Part shown: positions 36,370-45,950 of the stretch, piece by piece
Position numbering within the stretch: the stretch's first letter is position 1
Layout of the letters: each line of letters starts with the position of its first letter
From: Halalkalibacter krulwichiae
GTDB taxonomy: Bacteria > Bacillota > Bacilli > Bacillales > Bacillaceae_D
Length of the DNA: 64,000 nt
Assembly (NCBI RefSeq): GCF_002109385.1
Contig: NZ_CP020814.1
Location: forward strand, 250,001 to 314,000
Reading direction: 5' to 3'
Program-made: the position numbers and the translations under genes
Notes under the pieces: model-generated
Told to the model about the DNA's origin: nothing
Databases searched by the model: none
The model's input: only the letters and a program-made list of their open reading frames with translations

Positions 36370-36657
36370 TCATTCTCTTCTATTGTTATATTTTGTTTTG
36401 GTTTTTTTTGTATCTGTAAGATGATGGTCATCATTGGTAATATTTGAAATGAACTTATGACATTTAGGGCATTCAATCATTACATCATCTAGATGAAATC
36501 CTACATATCCATGAGTACATTCTTGTATTGTAAAAAATGTTTCCCAATCCATCTCAAATGTATAATTACAGTCTTTGCAATATAAAACACAAATGTCAAA
36601 GTCTTCTGTTTCCTCAACAATGCTCTTTTTCTTCTTTTTCTTACTCACAATAAACAT
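36370..36657 (-). CDS. small zinc-ribbon-like protein, unknown function
   Basis: The product of 92-95 residues has a lysine-rich N-terminus and two CxxC pairs (CKDC near residue 29 and CPKC near 63) that could form a zinc ribbon. The ATG at 36657 lies only two bases after AAGGAG; an in-frame GTG at 36648, ten bases after it, is a plausible start. It points away from the primase-helicase gene, from which a roughly 170-base divergent promoter region separates it. It is part of the module flanked by the 94-bp repeats. I do not recognise the family. Confidence 0.55.
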   Translation of the reverse strand: MFIVSKKKKKKSIVEETEDFDICVLYCKDCNYTFEMDWETFFTIQECTHGYVGFHLDDVMIECPKCHKFISNITNDDHHLTDTKKTKTKYNNRRE

Positions 36658-36828
36658 TCTCCTTAAAAAAAATTCAACTCTTTTAGTATAATCTCGCTAC
36701 TAAAATTACTCTATTGCCGCCTTTGGCACAAACTATACTTAGTAAAATTATTATGAAGGATTAGACTGTTAAATAAATGGTTTCTTGGCTAAACTAGAGT
36801 TAAAGATATTTACGATTGGAGTAGCCTT

Positions 36829-39177
36829 ATGGATATTCAAGAACAGCTCAGGTCTGCTTTAAAAGAGATTGATAGACTTAAAAAAGAAAATATTCAATTA
36901 AAAAAGTATCTCTATAAAGTAAAAGATCGTAATACATTTTATAGCCCAACATCTAATATAAAGAAAACAGCGACTGATTTTACTCCTAAAGAAAAAGCAG
37001 CAATTTCACTATTTATGAACCTTTTTCGAGGAAGGTCTGATGTTTTTGCTCAAAGGTGGGAATCAAGTACTACAGGTAAATCTGGTTATTCACCTGCATG
37101 TAAAAATGAGTGGGATAAAGAGCTTTGTCGAAAACCTAAAATTAAATGTCAGGATTGTTCCCACCGCCTATTGAGTCCCTTAACTTCCCAAGTTATTTAC
37201 GAACATTTAAGTGGCATAAAAACTATAGGAATTTATCCTTTACTAGAAAATAATACATGTCATTTTCTAGCTGTGGACTTTGATAAGAAGCAATGGAAAG
37301 ATGATGTACGTGCATTTATTGAAACGTGTAAAAATTTAGGGTTACCATATCATATCGAACGTTCTCGCTCAGGAGAAGGCGCTCATATTTGGTTCTTTTT
37401 TGAAAAGGAAATAAGCGCTTCGTTAGCTAGAAAATTTGGAGTGATTCTATTATCAAAAACAAGTGAAAAACGCTTTGAAGTTGGCATGGATTCCTTTGAT
37501 AGAATGTTCCCTAACCAAGATCTATTACCTAAAGGTGGTTTTGGTAATTTGATAGCTCTCCCATTACAGAAGCAAGCAAAAATGAAAGGGAATAGTGTCT
37601 TTGTAAATGAATCATTTCAGGAATTTGAAGATCAATGGCAATATCTATCGTCGATAAAAAGGATATCTGAAAAAAACATTTTACAAATAGTAACAAACTT
37701 CTCCAAGGAAGAAAGCTCTATAAAGGTAAATGAGAAAGTTGAGAATATTAACTTGCCAAAAGAAGTTACTATTGAACTAAATCATGGCATTCAAATTCTG
37801 AAGAATTTATTACCAAGTAAGATACTGAATGAATTACAAAAACTTGCGACATTTGGAAATCCAGAGTTTTTCAAAGCGCAAGCAAAGCGTTATTCCACTC
37901 ATCGAATTCCTAGAATGATTGATTGTACACAGATTGATGACAATATGCTCATATTACCAAGAGGTTTATTAGAAAAGGTGAAGGAAATCTTCTCTAAATA
38001 TAAAATATCTCTAACAATACTAAACAATCAATTCGTAGGAAAGTCTATTGATGCTAAATTTTATGGTCAACTTACTACCCAACAAGAGGACGCTGTTACA
38101 TCTATGTCTAATCATGACAATGGAGTATTAGCAGCAGATACTGGTTTTGGAAAAACGGTGACAGCTGCGGCATTAATTAGTAGAAATGAAACCAATACGC
38201 TCATAATTGTGCATCGGACACAATTAGTTGAACAATGGAAAGAGAGATTATCAACTTTTTTAAACATTCCAGTAAAAGAAATTGGTCAAATTGGTGGTGG
38301 GAAAAATAAACCAACCTATAACATAGATATATCTACTATTCAATCGCTTAATCATAATGGCTTAATAAAACCTGAGTTACATCATTACGGGCAAATTATC
38401 GTGGATGAATGTCATCACATTTCTGCCGTCAGTTTTGAAAAGGTATTAAGAGCCGTCCGAGCGAAGAGAGTGTATGGTTTAACAGCAACCCCAGTTAGGA
38501 AAGATGGTTTGCATCCAATAATATTTATGCAATGTGGACCTATAAGATATAAAACGAATAATAAACAGCAAGCCAATATTCGACCGTTTAAACAAACCCT
38601 TGTTAAAAGAGAAACATTAATGTATACGAATGAAACCGATATACAAGCTATATATTCCTTGTTATCTACTAATAAGGAACGAAACGATCTGATTTTTAAC
38701 GATGTTCTACAAGCTCTAGATGAAAAACGCTCTCCTATCGTGTTAACGGAACGTTTAGACCATATAAATGAGCTATATGAGCTTTTCAAAGGATTTGCTA
38801 AAAATATTATTATCCTTTCAGGAGCTATGAAGAAGAAAGAACGGCAACAAGCGCTAGAAAGGTTAATTAAATTACCTGATAGTGAGGAGAGATTGTTAAT
38901 TGCAACTGGAAAATATGTTGGAGAAGGGTTTGATGATTCGAGATTAGATACACTCTTTCTAACAATGCCAATCTCTTGGAAAGGAACATTACAACAGTAT
39001 GTAGGACGGCTTCACCGTAATCATAGTAGCAAAAGTGAAGTGAAAGTGTTCGATTATGTAGATTCGAACATTGATGTACTAGAGAGAATGTTTGAAAAAC
39101 GATTAAAGGGATATAAAAATATAGGTTATAGTCTAGGTGAGAACAAAGAGAAAAGCCAACAAATTCAATTATTCTAG
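36829..39177 (+). CDS. TOTE-type primase-helicase
   Basis: The 782-residue protein has four parts. A leucine/lysine coiled coil (about 1-33). A cysteine cluster (Cys91, Cys100, Cys107, Cys110). An archaeo-eukaryotic primase-like domain with Asp150/Asp152 in LAVDFD and His186 in SGEGAHIW, the metal and nucleotide-binding residues of that fold. A C-terminal SF2 helicase with Walker A AADTGFGKT (about 435-443), DECHH (about 525), LTATP (about 550) and QQYVGRLHR (about 722). This primase-helicase combination is described in predicted TOTE conflict systems of bacteria and mobile elements. Its partner here, an AlbA_2-type protein, suggests a two- or three-gene anti-invader or element-maintenance unit. 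The function is inferred. Confidence 0.85.
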   Translation: MDIQEQLRSALKEIDRLKKENIQLKKYLYKVKDRNTFYSPTSNIKKTATDFTPKEKAAISLFMNLFRGRSDVFAQRWESSTTGKSGYSPACKNEWDKELCRKPKIKCQDCSHRLLSPLTSQVIYEHLSGIKTIGIYPLLENNTCHFLAVDFDKKQWKDDVRAFIETCKNLGLPYHIERSRSGEGAHIWFFFEKEISASLARKFGVILLSKTSEKRFEVGMDSFDRMFPNQDLLPKGGFGNLIALPLQKQAKMKGNSVFVNESFQEFEDQWQYLSSIKRISEKNILQIVTNFSKEESSIKVNEKVENINLPKEVTIELNHGIQILKNLLPSKILNELQKLATFGNPEFFKAQAKRYSTHRIPRMIDCTQIDDNMLILPRGLLEKVKEIFSKYKISLTILNNQFVGKSIDAKFYGQLTTQQEDAVTSMSNHDNGVLAADTGFGKTVTAAALISRNETNTLIIVHRTQLVEQWKERLSTFLNIPVKEIGQIGGGKNKPTYNIDISTIQSLNHNGLIKPELHHYGQIIVDECHHISAVSFEKVLRAVRAKRVYGLTATPVRKDGLHPIIFMQCGPIRYKTNNKQQANIRPFKQTLVKRETLMYTNETDIQAIYSLLSTNKERNDLIFNDVLQALDEKRSPIVLTERLDHINELYELFKGFAKNIIILSGAMKKKERQQALERLIKLPDSEERLLIATGKYVGEGFDDSRLDTLFLTMPISWKGTLQQYVGRLHRNHSSKSEVKVFDYVDSNIDVLERMFEKRLKGYKNIGYSLGENKEKSQQIQLF

Positions 39178-39286
39178 TAGTTTTAGATATATAAATTGAT
39201 ATAAACAATTTAACAGTGATTATAATAATTCTAATTATTATAAATAATAACTCCAAAGTGAAATATTAATAGAAGGATCATATAAA

Positions 39287-39361
39287 ATGTTAGATAAAAC
39301 TTTTAATGACTTATTGAGTTATAATGATACTGTAATTAATAATGAGTTACAGTTTCTTTAA
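39287..39361 (+). CDS. possible 24-residue peptide between the two large module genes
   Basis: A short frame starts with ATG at 39287 after GAAGGA, about 110 bases after the helicase stop. Its product is Asn/Asp/Leu-rich. It has no recognisable family, and the surrounding DNA is very AT-rich, so chance is possible. Confidence 0.25.
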   Translation: MLDKTFNDLLSYNDTVINNELQFL

Positions 39362-39405
39362 GTAAATAGGGGTCAAATTTCATTTATACATGGAGGTGAA
39401 ATTTT

Positions 39406-41097
39406 ATGATATCCAAAGAAGAAGTACAGATACTGCTAGATAAGTTAGAAACAAGTATAGCTGATGAACTTGAATCACAACAATTAGATTTTAAGCAATG
39501 GATAACAAGAAGTTTTGATGACAACATTAAGTTAATGTTAAAAATGGCAGTATGTATGGCAAACGGTGGAGGCGGTAGTGTTGTATTTGGTGTAGCAGAT
39601 AAAGTTAAAGGAAGATCTAATGCTATATTAGGTGTTCCCGAAGACGTAGATACTACAATATTTCAAAAAAGGATATATGAAAAAACTGATCCGCACCTAA
39701 CACCAGTTTTTGAAGATATAACAGTACCAGAAGGCTCAACACGCTTACTGTTGATGAATGTATTTCCAGGTATGCCTCCTTACACTACGACTGATGGTTC
39801 TGCAACGATAAGACAGGGAAAGGATTGTATTCCTTATACAGGGTCTTTAAGGCGTAAAATGATGGATACTTCAACACAGATGGATTTTACTGATGAAATA
39901 ATCCACGAGGATTGGCAAAGTCTATTTTCACATTCAGCAATGGAGCGCGTCCGGGAAATTATGTCTAGAGAAAGGGTTGATGAAAGCCTTTTGACGTTAT
40001 CTGATGAAGATTTATTGAGGTCTATCGGAGCGTTAAAGGAAAACTTTCTTACTAAAGGCGCCCTACTACTTGTTGGAAAGCCTGAAGCTATTTCAAAATA
40101 TATTCCACAATACAAATGGTCGTTTAGAAAGATGATTAGTGATACTGATTATTCTCACCGAGATGACGGAACTCATGCTATTCCGGTAGCACTGTATGAA
40201 TTGGAACGGTATATAGCTGTCGATAATCCAATGGTTACTGTAGAATCTGGACTTGTGCATCCAGAGTTTAGTACATATCCAACAATTGCTTTAAGAGAAG
40301 CTTTGCTTAATGCATTTGGTCATAGGGATTATCGAATGAATGGAACTATTATGTTGAAGCAATATAAAGATAAGCTAATACTAACTAATCCAGGAGAGTT
40401 TGTTGGTGGTATTACACCTAAAAATATTCTCCACCACCCTCCAGTAGCGAGGAATAATCATTTAATGGATTTGTTAGATAGATTAAAACTAGTCAACCGT
40501 TCAAATCTGGGTGTTTCAAGGATATTTCGTTCGCTATTAATTGAGGGGAAAGAACCACCGATATATAGAGAAGTTGGCAGTAACATTGAGCTTACCTTTA
40601 TATCTTCTCCATTAAACAAGGATTTCAAAAACTTAATTAATCATATGGCACAGGAAAAAAACCACATTGATGTTGATCATCTGCTTATACTGCAATATTT
40701 AATTAGACATGAAGAAATTGACACTTCTATAGCTGCCGAAGTTGCTCAAAGGAGTATGGAGCAAGCGCGTGAATTACTTAGTAAGATGCAAAATGAATTT
40801 AATTTATTAGAATCAATTGGACGTGGAAAAGGGAGGTACTTTACTCTTTCACGAAGTGCATATAAATTATTAAAAGGTGAATTGCAATATGAACGTCAGC
40901 AAATTTTGGATAAGGAAGCAGTGAAAATTCGCATATTGTCTATATTAAAAACAGATCGAAGTTTAACTAATAAGGAAATAAGGCAATTAACAGGGATGAA
41001 CCAAAAGCAAGTACAACGTTTGGTAAAAGAATTGGAACCAGATGGTGTTAAGATTGTTGGAAAGGGAGCTGGAACCAAATATATTTATTCTCCTTAA
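39406..41097 (+). CDS. AlbA_2/Schlafen-type ATP-binding protein with winged-helix C-terminus
   Basis: The 563-residue protein starts with an AlbA_2 (Schlafen-core-like) domain: QQLDFKQW, the MANGGGGSVVFGV strand and the IRQGKDCIPYTG end (about 20-145). The middle resembles the RecG-like C-terminal ATP-binding module, with ALREALLNAFGHRDY and LTNPGEFVGGI. Two helix-turn-helix segments follow (about 425-475 and 510-550). Proteins of this layout are annotated as transcriptional regulators or putative helicases and occur often in defence islands. It has an AGGTG site before the ATG at 39406 and shares the repeat-flanked module with the primase-helicase. Confidence 0.8.
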   Translation: MISKEEVQILLDKLETSIADELESQQLDFKQWITRSFDDNIKLMLKMAVCMANGGGGSVVFGVADKVKGRSNAILGVPEDVDTTIFQKRIYEKTDPHLTPVFEDITVPEGSTRLLLMNVFPGMPPYTTTDGSATIRQGKDCIPYTGSLRRKMMDTSTQMDFTDEIIHEDWQSLFSHSAMERVREIMSRERVDESLLTLSDEDLLRSIGALKENFLTKGALLLVGKPEAISKYIPQYKWSFRKMISDTDYSHRDDGTHAIPVALYELERYIAVDNPMVTVESGLVHPEFSTYPTIALREALLNAFGHRDYRMNGTIMLKQYKDKLILTNPGEFVGGITPKNILHHPPVARNNHLMDLLDRLKLVNRSNLGVSRIFRSLLIEGKEPPIYREVGSNIELTFISSPLNKDFKNLINHMAQEKNHIDVDHLLILQYLIRHEEIDTSIAAEVAQRSMEQARELLSKMQNEFNLLESIGRGKGRYFTLSRSAYKLLKGELQYERQQILDKEAVKIRILSILKTDRSLTNKEIRQLTGMNQKQVQRLVKELEPDGVKIVGKGAGTKYIYSP

Positions 41098-41261
41098 TAA
41101 AATAGGGACAAAAGGGGACATTATTGGAATTAACTCCTTAATGAATAAAGTACCAATTAGGAAAATAGGGACAAAATAAGGACAAAATAAGGACAAAAAA
41201 TAGAATTATTCACATAAAAAATCATAACATCTATTACAGTCCTTTGACCCAAAAAAGTGTT

Positions 41262-41355
41262 GCTAACATTTTGCTAACGCAATCCAGTGAAAAACAATAT
41301 ATTCCCGTTAAAGATGTTACAGTAAGAATTTAGAAAAACCTTGATATATCGGACT
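41262..41355 (+). repeat. 94-bp direct repeat, copy B
   Basis: This copy starts with the same 22 bases as copy A and differs at 11 positions overall. It lies 165 bases after the AlbA_2 gene and about 100 bases before the second copy of the island boundary core, so it marks the right end of the module. Between the gene and this repeat, a short run of GGGACAAAA/AAGGACAAAA units (41101-41205) is visible. Confidence 0.85.
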
Positions 41356-41390
41356 CTACGCACATCACGTTAAAGATAATATACACTCCC

Positions 41391-41529
41391 ACCATAGGGG
41401 CGGCATGATGTAATTTGCCCCTCAAACCCTTGATTTAAAAGGATTTTGGTAGTGTTTTGCTAACAAAATGCTAACTATAAAGAAGAGGCTTCTCATTAGT
41501 TTATTAAACTTTTGAGAAGCTTTTTTTTT
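41391..41529 (+). repeat. right boundary repeat of the groEL-linked island
   Basis: GGGGCGGCATGATGTAA (41397-41413) repeats the groEL 3' end including a stop codon. It is followed by CTCAAACCC, TTTTGGTAGTG, the 19-mer TTGCTAACAAAATGCTAAC (41457-41475) and a degenerate copy of the groEL terminator (GAGGCTTCTCA with TGAGAAGC, then nine T). It pairs with 21023-21165 as the second attachment-like site. Confidence 0.75.
41485..41529 (+). terminator. duplicated groEL-type terminator at the island end
   Basis: GAGGCTTCTCA pairs with TGAGAAGC in an imperfect hairpin followed by nine T. It insulates the downstream transporter operon. Confidence 0.75.
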
Positions 41530-41606
41530 GTTTTTGTGTCAACTTTGTAGGGTTAGATTTTTTAAACATTTAGATACTAAATTATTTCTGAAATTTTAAA
41601 ATCTAA

Positions 41607-41651
41607 TTGACAAGTAGTCGATTGGATCTTATTATTTGATAATGGTTATCA
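41607..41651 (+). promoter_or_regulatory. promoter with overlapping Fur box
   Basis: TTGACA (41607-41612), 17 bases and TATTAT (41630-41635) form a near-consensus sigma-A promoter. TGATAATGGTTATCA (41637-41651) matches the 7-1-7 Fur box with one difference in 14 defined positions and covers the transcription start. The transporter operon that follows should be repressed when iron is plentiful. Confidence 0.8.
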
Positions 41652-41675
41652 ATTTCAATGAGAAGGGGAAGTTAT

Positions 41676-43275
41676 ATGTTAGTTCGAATACATAAAAAAC
41701 AACTTTTATTTATGTCTGCAATGATTTTTATTTTATCTTTGACTTTACTTGGGTGTTCAGGTTCAAGTGAATCACTAGAAAATTCAGCTACTACTAGTGA
41801 AGGTAGCAACATGATTACTTTTACTTGGCCTAGAGATGTAGGAGAAATGAATCCACATGTCTACAATCCATCTCAAATGTTCGCTCAATCTATGGTTTAT
41901 GAAACGTTAGTTAGTTACCAAGATGGAGGAGAGTTAAAACCACAATTAGCAGAATCCTGGGAGATTTCTAAGGATGGAAAAGAATATGTATTCAACTTAC
42001 GTCAAGGTGTGGAATTTTCTGATGGCTCAAGTTTTAATGCTGAGATAGTAAAAAAGAACTTTGATACTATTTTAGACCACAGAGAAAGACATGGTTGGTT
42101 TCATAGATGAACATACATTTAAGTTTACATTAAAGGAACCATATTACCCTACAATTCAGGAGTTAACTGTTGTTCGTCCAGTACGTTTCTTAGGAGAGGC
42201 GGGATTCCCTGAAAATGGTGACACTTCAGAAGGTGTAGAACAACCAATCGGTACAGGTCCGTGGGTTTTGGAAGAACATAAAGTGGATCAATATGCTACT
42301 TTTAAACGTAATGAAAATTATTGGGGTGAACTCCCAAGTGTAGAGCGAATTAAAGTCAATATCATTCCTGATGCGGAAACACGAGTACTAGCTTTTGAGA
42401 AAGGTGAATTAGACCTTATATATGGTGAAGGTGTTATTAATATAGATGCTTTTAATCAATTAAACTCTACAGGTTCTTATGAGAGTAGTATTTCTGAACC
42501 AGTTGCAACTAGAATACTAGTAATGAATACGAATAGGGAGACGCTTTCAGATATCCAGGTGCGTCAGGCTTTACATTATGGGTTTAATAAACAAGCAATC
42601 GTCGAGGGTGTAACATCTGGTTTGGAAGAAGAGGCTAACTATATTTTATCAACAAATCTTCCATACACTTCAAACATTGATGTAAAAACGGTTGATTATG
42701 ATGTTAATAAAGCGGAGCAAATATTAGATGATGCAGGATGGAAGTTACCAGAAGGAAAAGAAATTCGTGAAAAGGACGGGAAACTACTTGAAATCGAGTT
42801 AATGTATAATTCTGCTGAATCCATTCAAAAAACGATGGCAGAAGCATTACAATCTGAGTGGGCGAAAATTGGTGTGAAATTAAACATTGATGGAGTTGAA
42901 CTTCCTACCCAGGTGGAAAGATTTAGCAATAATGAATTTGATATGAATTTCTATAGTAACTATGGTGCTCCATATGACCCACATGCTTTCGTAAACGTAG
43001 TTGCAACAGAAGGATTTGGGTTTAGAGAAGCTATATCATCTTATCCTAACAAAGATGAGTTGTTGAGCCAAATTGCTGCTGTCCAACAAACAACTGACGA
43101 AAATGAGCGTCAGGAACTATATACATCTATTTTAGGTTCATTACAAGAGCAAGGTGCAATTGTACCGATTTCATATATTAAGCAAATTGCAATCTATCAA
43201 AAAGGTGTTTCCAATTTTACATTCCCTGCTAATCGGGATGAACACCCTTTTACAGGTATTAGTATCGAGGAGTAA
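41676..43275 (+). pseudogene. Nik/Opp-type ABC substrate-binding lipoprotein, frameshifted
   Basis: The N-terminal piece (ATG at 41676, after GGGGAAG) has a lipoprotein signal ending LTLLGCS and runs into the SBP family 5 domain (RDVGEMNPHVYNPSQM, LAESWEIS, VEFSDGSSFNAE). The frame breaks near 42095-42105: the first frame stops at 42110 after RERHGWFHR, and the second continues with FIDEHTFKFTLKEPYYP. In NikA-like proteins roughly eight more residues lie between these segments, so a short deletion that shifts the frame fits better than a one-base error. The second part (to 43275) is otherwise complete. Relatives bind nickel, metallophore complexes or peptides. Confidence 0.85.
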
Positions 43276-43293
43276 GCGACAGGAGTTTTTCTA

Positions 43294-44238
43294 ATGGGTA
43301 CTTATATTTTGAAACGAATTATGACTATTATTCCAATTTTCCTAATAGCTACTTTGCTAACATTTGGAATGATTCACCTCTCACCAGTAGATCCTGCTGA
43401 AGCGTACTTAGCTGCAATACATATCCAGCCAACAGAAGAGCTATTGGCCCAAAAAAGGCACGAGTTTGGCTTAGATAAACCTCTTCTTGTACAGTATGTA
43501 AGCTCCGTTATTCAAATATCCCAATTTAACTTTGGGGTATCTTATGTAACGAATAAACCTGTATGGGAAGAGATATCTTCCCGAATACCAGCAACCATTC
43601 AGTTAACTGTAGGGGGCCTCATCATAGCGATCCTAGTCAGTATCCCACTTGGGTTTTTGGCAGGTATAAAGAAAAACAGTGGAATCGATCATTTTAGTCG
43701 ATTTCTCTCCTTTTTCGGGGCATCTATACCTTCCTTTTTGTTTGGATATTTGTTGATCTTTTTCTTTTCTGTAAAGCTAGACCTATTTCCAGTAGAAGGT
43801 ATAGGAACTTGGAAATACTTGGTCTTACCCGCTATAACTTTGGCTTTACCTTTAATCGCTTTATATACCCGTCTATTACGTGCAAGCGTGCTTGAAAATT
43901 TAGAAGAGCCTTATGTACTTTTCGCCCGAACGAGAGGAATTCATGAAAAAAAAATAATGGGAAAGCATGTATTAAGAATTGCCATATCCCCTATGGTTAC
44001 TGGTCTTGGAATGAATTTAGGAAAACTGATGACAGGTGCTATCATTGTAGAGGCAGTCTTTTCGTGGCCAGGATTTGGGCGCTATTTTATCGAGGCAATT
44101 TTTAACCGTGATGTTCCTGTTATTCAATGCTATGTACTGTTAGCTGCAGGTTTATTTCTTATTAGCAACTTAATCGTTGACCTTATTCAAATGTACATTG
44201 ACCCACGTATCTCAAGAAAAGGAAGGCAGTTCCAATGA
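43294..44238 (+). CDS. ABC transporter permease, NikB/OppB type
   Basis: The 314-residue membrane protein has the N-terminal helix and extracellular region of the NikB/DppB/OppB family, then five more helices. The ATPase-contacting EAA loop reads YVLFARTRGIHEKKIMGKHVLR (split by the conserved G) around residues 203-224. The C-terminal WPGFGRYFIEAIFNRD is conserved in the family. It lies 18 bases after the binding protein and overlaps the second permease by four bases. Confidence 0.9.
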   Translation: MGTYILKRIMTIIPIFLIATLLTFGMIHLSPVDPAEAYLAAIHIQPTEELLAQKRHEFGLDKPLLVQYVSSVIQISQFNFGVSYVTNKPVWEEISSRIPATIQLTVGGLIIAILVSIPLGFLAGIKKNSGIDHFSRFLSFFGASIPSFLFGYLLIFFFSVKLDLFPVEGIGTWKYLVLPAITLALPLIALYTRLLRASVLENLEEPYVLFARTRGIHEKKIMGKHVLRIAISPMVTGLGMNLGKLMTGAIIVEAVFSWPGFGRYFIEAIFNRDVPVIQCYVLLAAGLFLISNLIVDLIQMYIDPRISRKGRQFQ

Positions 44239-45064
44239 TTGCGAGTTTAGGTGATATAGTAAAAACTCAAAGAGTAATTGTTTTTTGTTCTCTAATATTA
44301 TGCCTATTATTTTTTATCACGATCTTTGCTCCGTGGCTTGCACCTAATGACCCCACTTTAGTTAATTTTGCTCATAAACTTCAGGGTACTTCCTTGAATT
44401 ACCCATTAGGAACAGATCACTTAGGAAGATGTACGCTATCACGTATCTTATATGGCGCTCGTGTTTCGCTAGGGTTTGCTACTTTAATTTTTATTTCCTC
44501 TTTAAGCATCGGTTTGATCATTGGACTTATTGCAGGTTATAAAGGTGGTTGGGTAGATCAAGCGTTAATGAGATTTGGTGATGGTGTGATGTCATTTCCA
44601 GACCTTTTGCTAGTTCTTGGGTTAGTTGGTATATGGGGGCTGGCCTTAAACAAGTTGTAATTGCATTAATTTTTGTACAATGGGTCTATTATGCAAGGGT
44701 CATAAGAGGTGTAGTTCTAAGCCTCAAAGAAAAGAACTATATTACCGCTGCAAAAATAAGCGGATCTTCTCAATGGAAGATTATGATAAAACATATCATT
44801 CCTAATGTCCTTCCACCACTAGCAGTAATGGGAACATTAGAAATGGGTTGGGCAATCATGCATTTATCTTCCATGTCATTTCTAGGGTTAGGTGTGCAAC
44901 CTCCTACACCAGAGTGGGGAGCCATGATACACGAAGGGAAATCATATATCAGGACAAATCCATCATTAATGATCTATCCTGGTCTAATGATTATGCTTGT
45001 TGTCGTTACTTTTAATTTATTAGGCGAATCATTATCAGAACGTTTTGAGATTAAACGTCGATAA
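44235..45064 (+). CDS. ABC transporter permease, NikC/OppC type, apparent frameshift
   Basis: Two frames (44235-44660 and 44633-45064) join into one NikC/DppC/OppC permease of about 276 residues. Visible features are TDHLGRCTLSRILYGARVSL, DGVMSFPDLLLVLGL, the EAA loop KNYITAAKISGSS and the FLGLGVQPPTPEWGAM end. The break is at the GGGGG run 44635-44639; one more G restores WGAGLKQVV. It is therefore annotated as one gene with a probable undercall. Confidence 0.83.
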
Positions 45065-45084
45065 TAAAAAGGACGGATAAAAAT

Positions 45085-45915
45085 ATGGAAACAAAAGGTC
45101 GAAATATATTACATGTTAAAGACTTATGTGTGCGAGTAAAAACAAAAGATGGTTATATGCCGCTCGTTCAAGATATTAATTTTGGAATCGAAAAAGGAAA
45201 GGTACTAGGTCTTGTTGGGGAAAGTGGTTGCGGAAAAACAGTTACAAGTATGTCTATCTTGCAGCTTTTCAATCAAAAAAACATGAATATTCAAGGAAGC
45301 ATTACCCTTAAAGGACGAGAGTTAAATGGGTTAAAAAACAACGAAATGAGGCAAATTCGAGGGAAGGATATTGCCTTTATTATGCAAAATCCGATGAATG
45401 CCTTTACGCCTGTTTTTACGGTTGGTCACCAATTTGTTGAAACGATTAGATCGCATACTTCATTAAATAAGAAGCAAGCAAAGAAGCTCGCGATCGAAGT
45501 AATGCAATATGTAAACTTGCCCGATCCTGAAAAAATATTGAAGAACTATCCATTTCAATTGAGTGGAGGAATGCTTCAGCGTGTAATGATTGCCATGGCA
45601 GCATGCTTACACCCTGCAGTAATTGTTGCGGATGAGCCAACAACAGCACTCGATCTTTACAACCAATTATTAGTCCTTCGTCTTTTAGATAGAATTCGCT
45701 CTGAATATGGAACTGCTATTTTACTTATTTCCCATGATCTTGGGGTAATTGCAGAAATGGCTGATGATGTAATTGTGATGCAAAATGGTAGGATTGTAGA
45801 AAAAGCAAATGTATTTCAATTATTTGAACACCCACACCATGAGTACACAAAGAAGCTGTTAACCACAAGGCCTAGCTTACAAGTTGAACAACAGCCTGTC
45901 ATCCATATGTTGTGA
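45085..45915 (+). CDS. ABC transporter ATPase, NikD/OppD type
   Basis: The 276-residue ATPase has Walker A GESGCGKT (about 47-54), Q-loop MQNPMNAF, signature LSGGMLQRVMIAMA and Walker B VIVADEPTTALD. It lacks the long C-terminal oligopeptide/iron-sulfur extension (about 50 residues) of classical OppD proteins, which is more like NikD. It lies 20 bases after the permease gene and slightly overlaps the region upstream of the second ATPase. Confidence 0.92.
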   Translation: METKGRNILHVKDLCVRVKTKDGYMPLVQDINFGIEKGKVLGLVGESGCGKTVTSMSILQLFNQKNMNIQGSITLKGRELNGLKNNEMRQIRGKDIAFIMQNPMNAFTPVFTVGHQFVETIRSHTSLNKKQAKKLAIEVMQYVNLPDPEKILKNYPFQLSGGMLQRVMIAMAACLHPAVIVADEPTTALDLYNQLLVLRLLDRIRSEYGTAILLISHDLGVIAEMADDVIVMQNGRIVEKANVFQLFEHPHHEYTKKLLTTRPSLQVEQQPVIHML

Positions 45916-45950
45916 TATATAGAACTGCATTTTGCAAAGGGGTGAACCCA

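Noticed and set aside
41101..41205. CRISPR-like short repeats
   Set aside because: The GGGACAAAA-type units are irregular, very short and have no unique spacers. No CRISPR array was seen anywhere in the window.
36100..41355. Integrase remnants inside repeats A and B
   Set aside because: Copy B can be read in frame as a short peptide, but copy A has stop codons in the same frame and no recombinase motif is visible.
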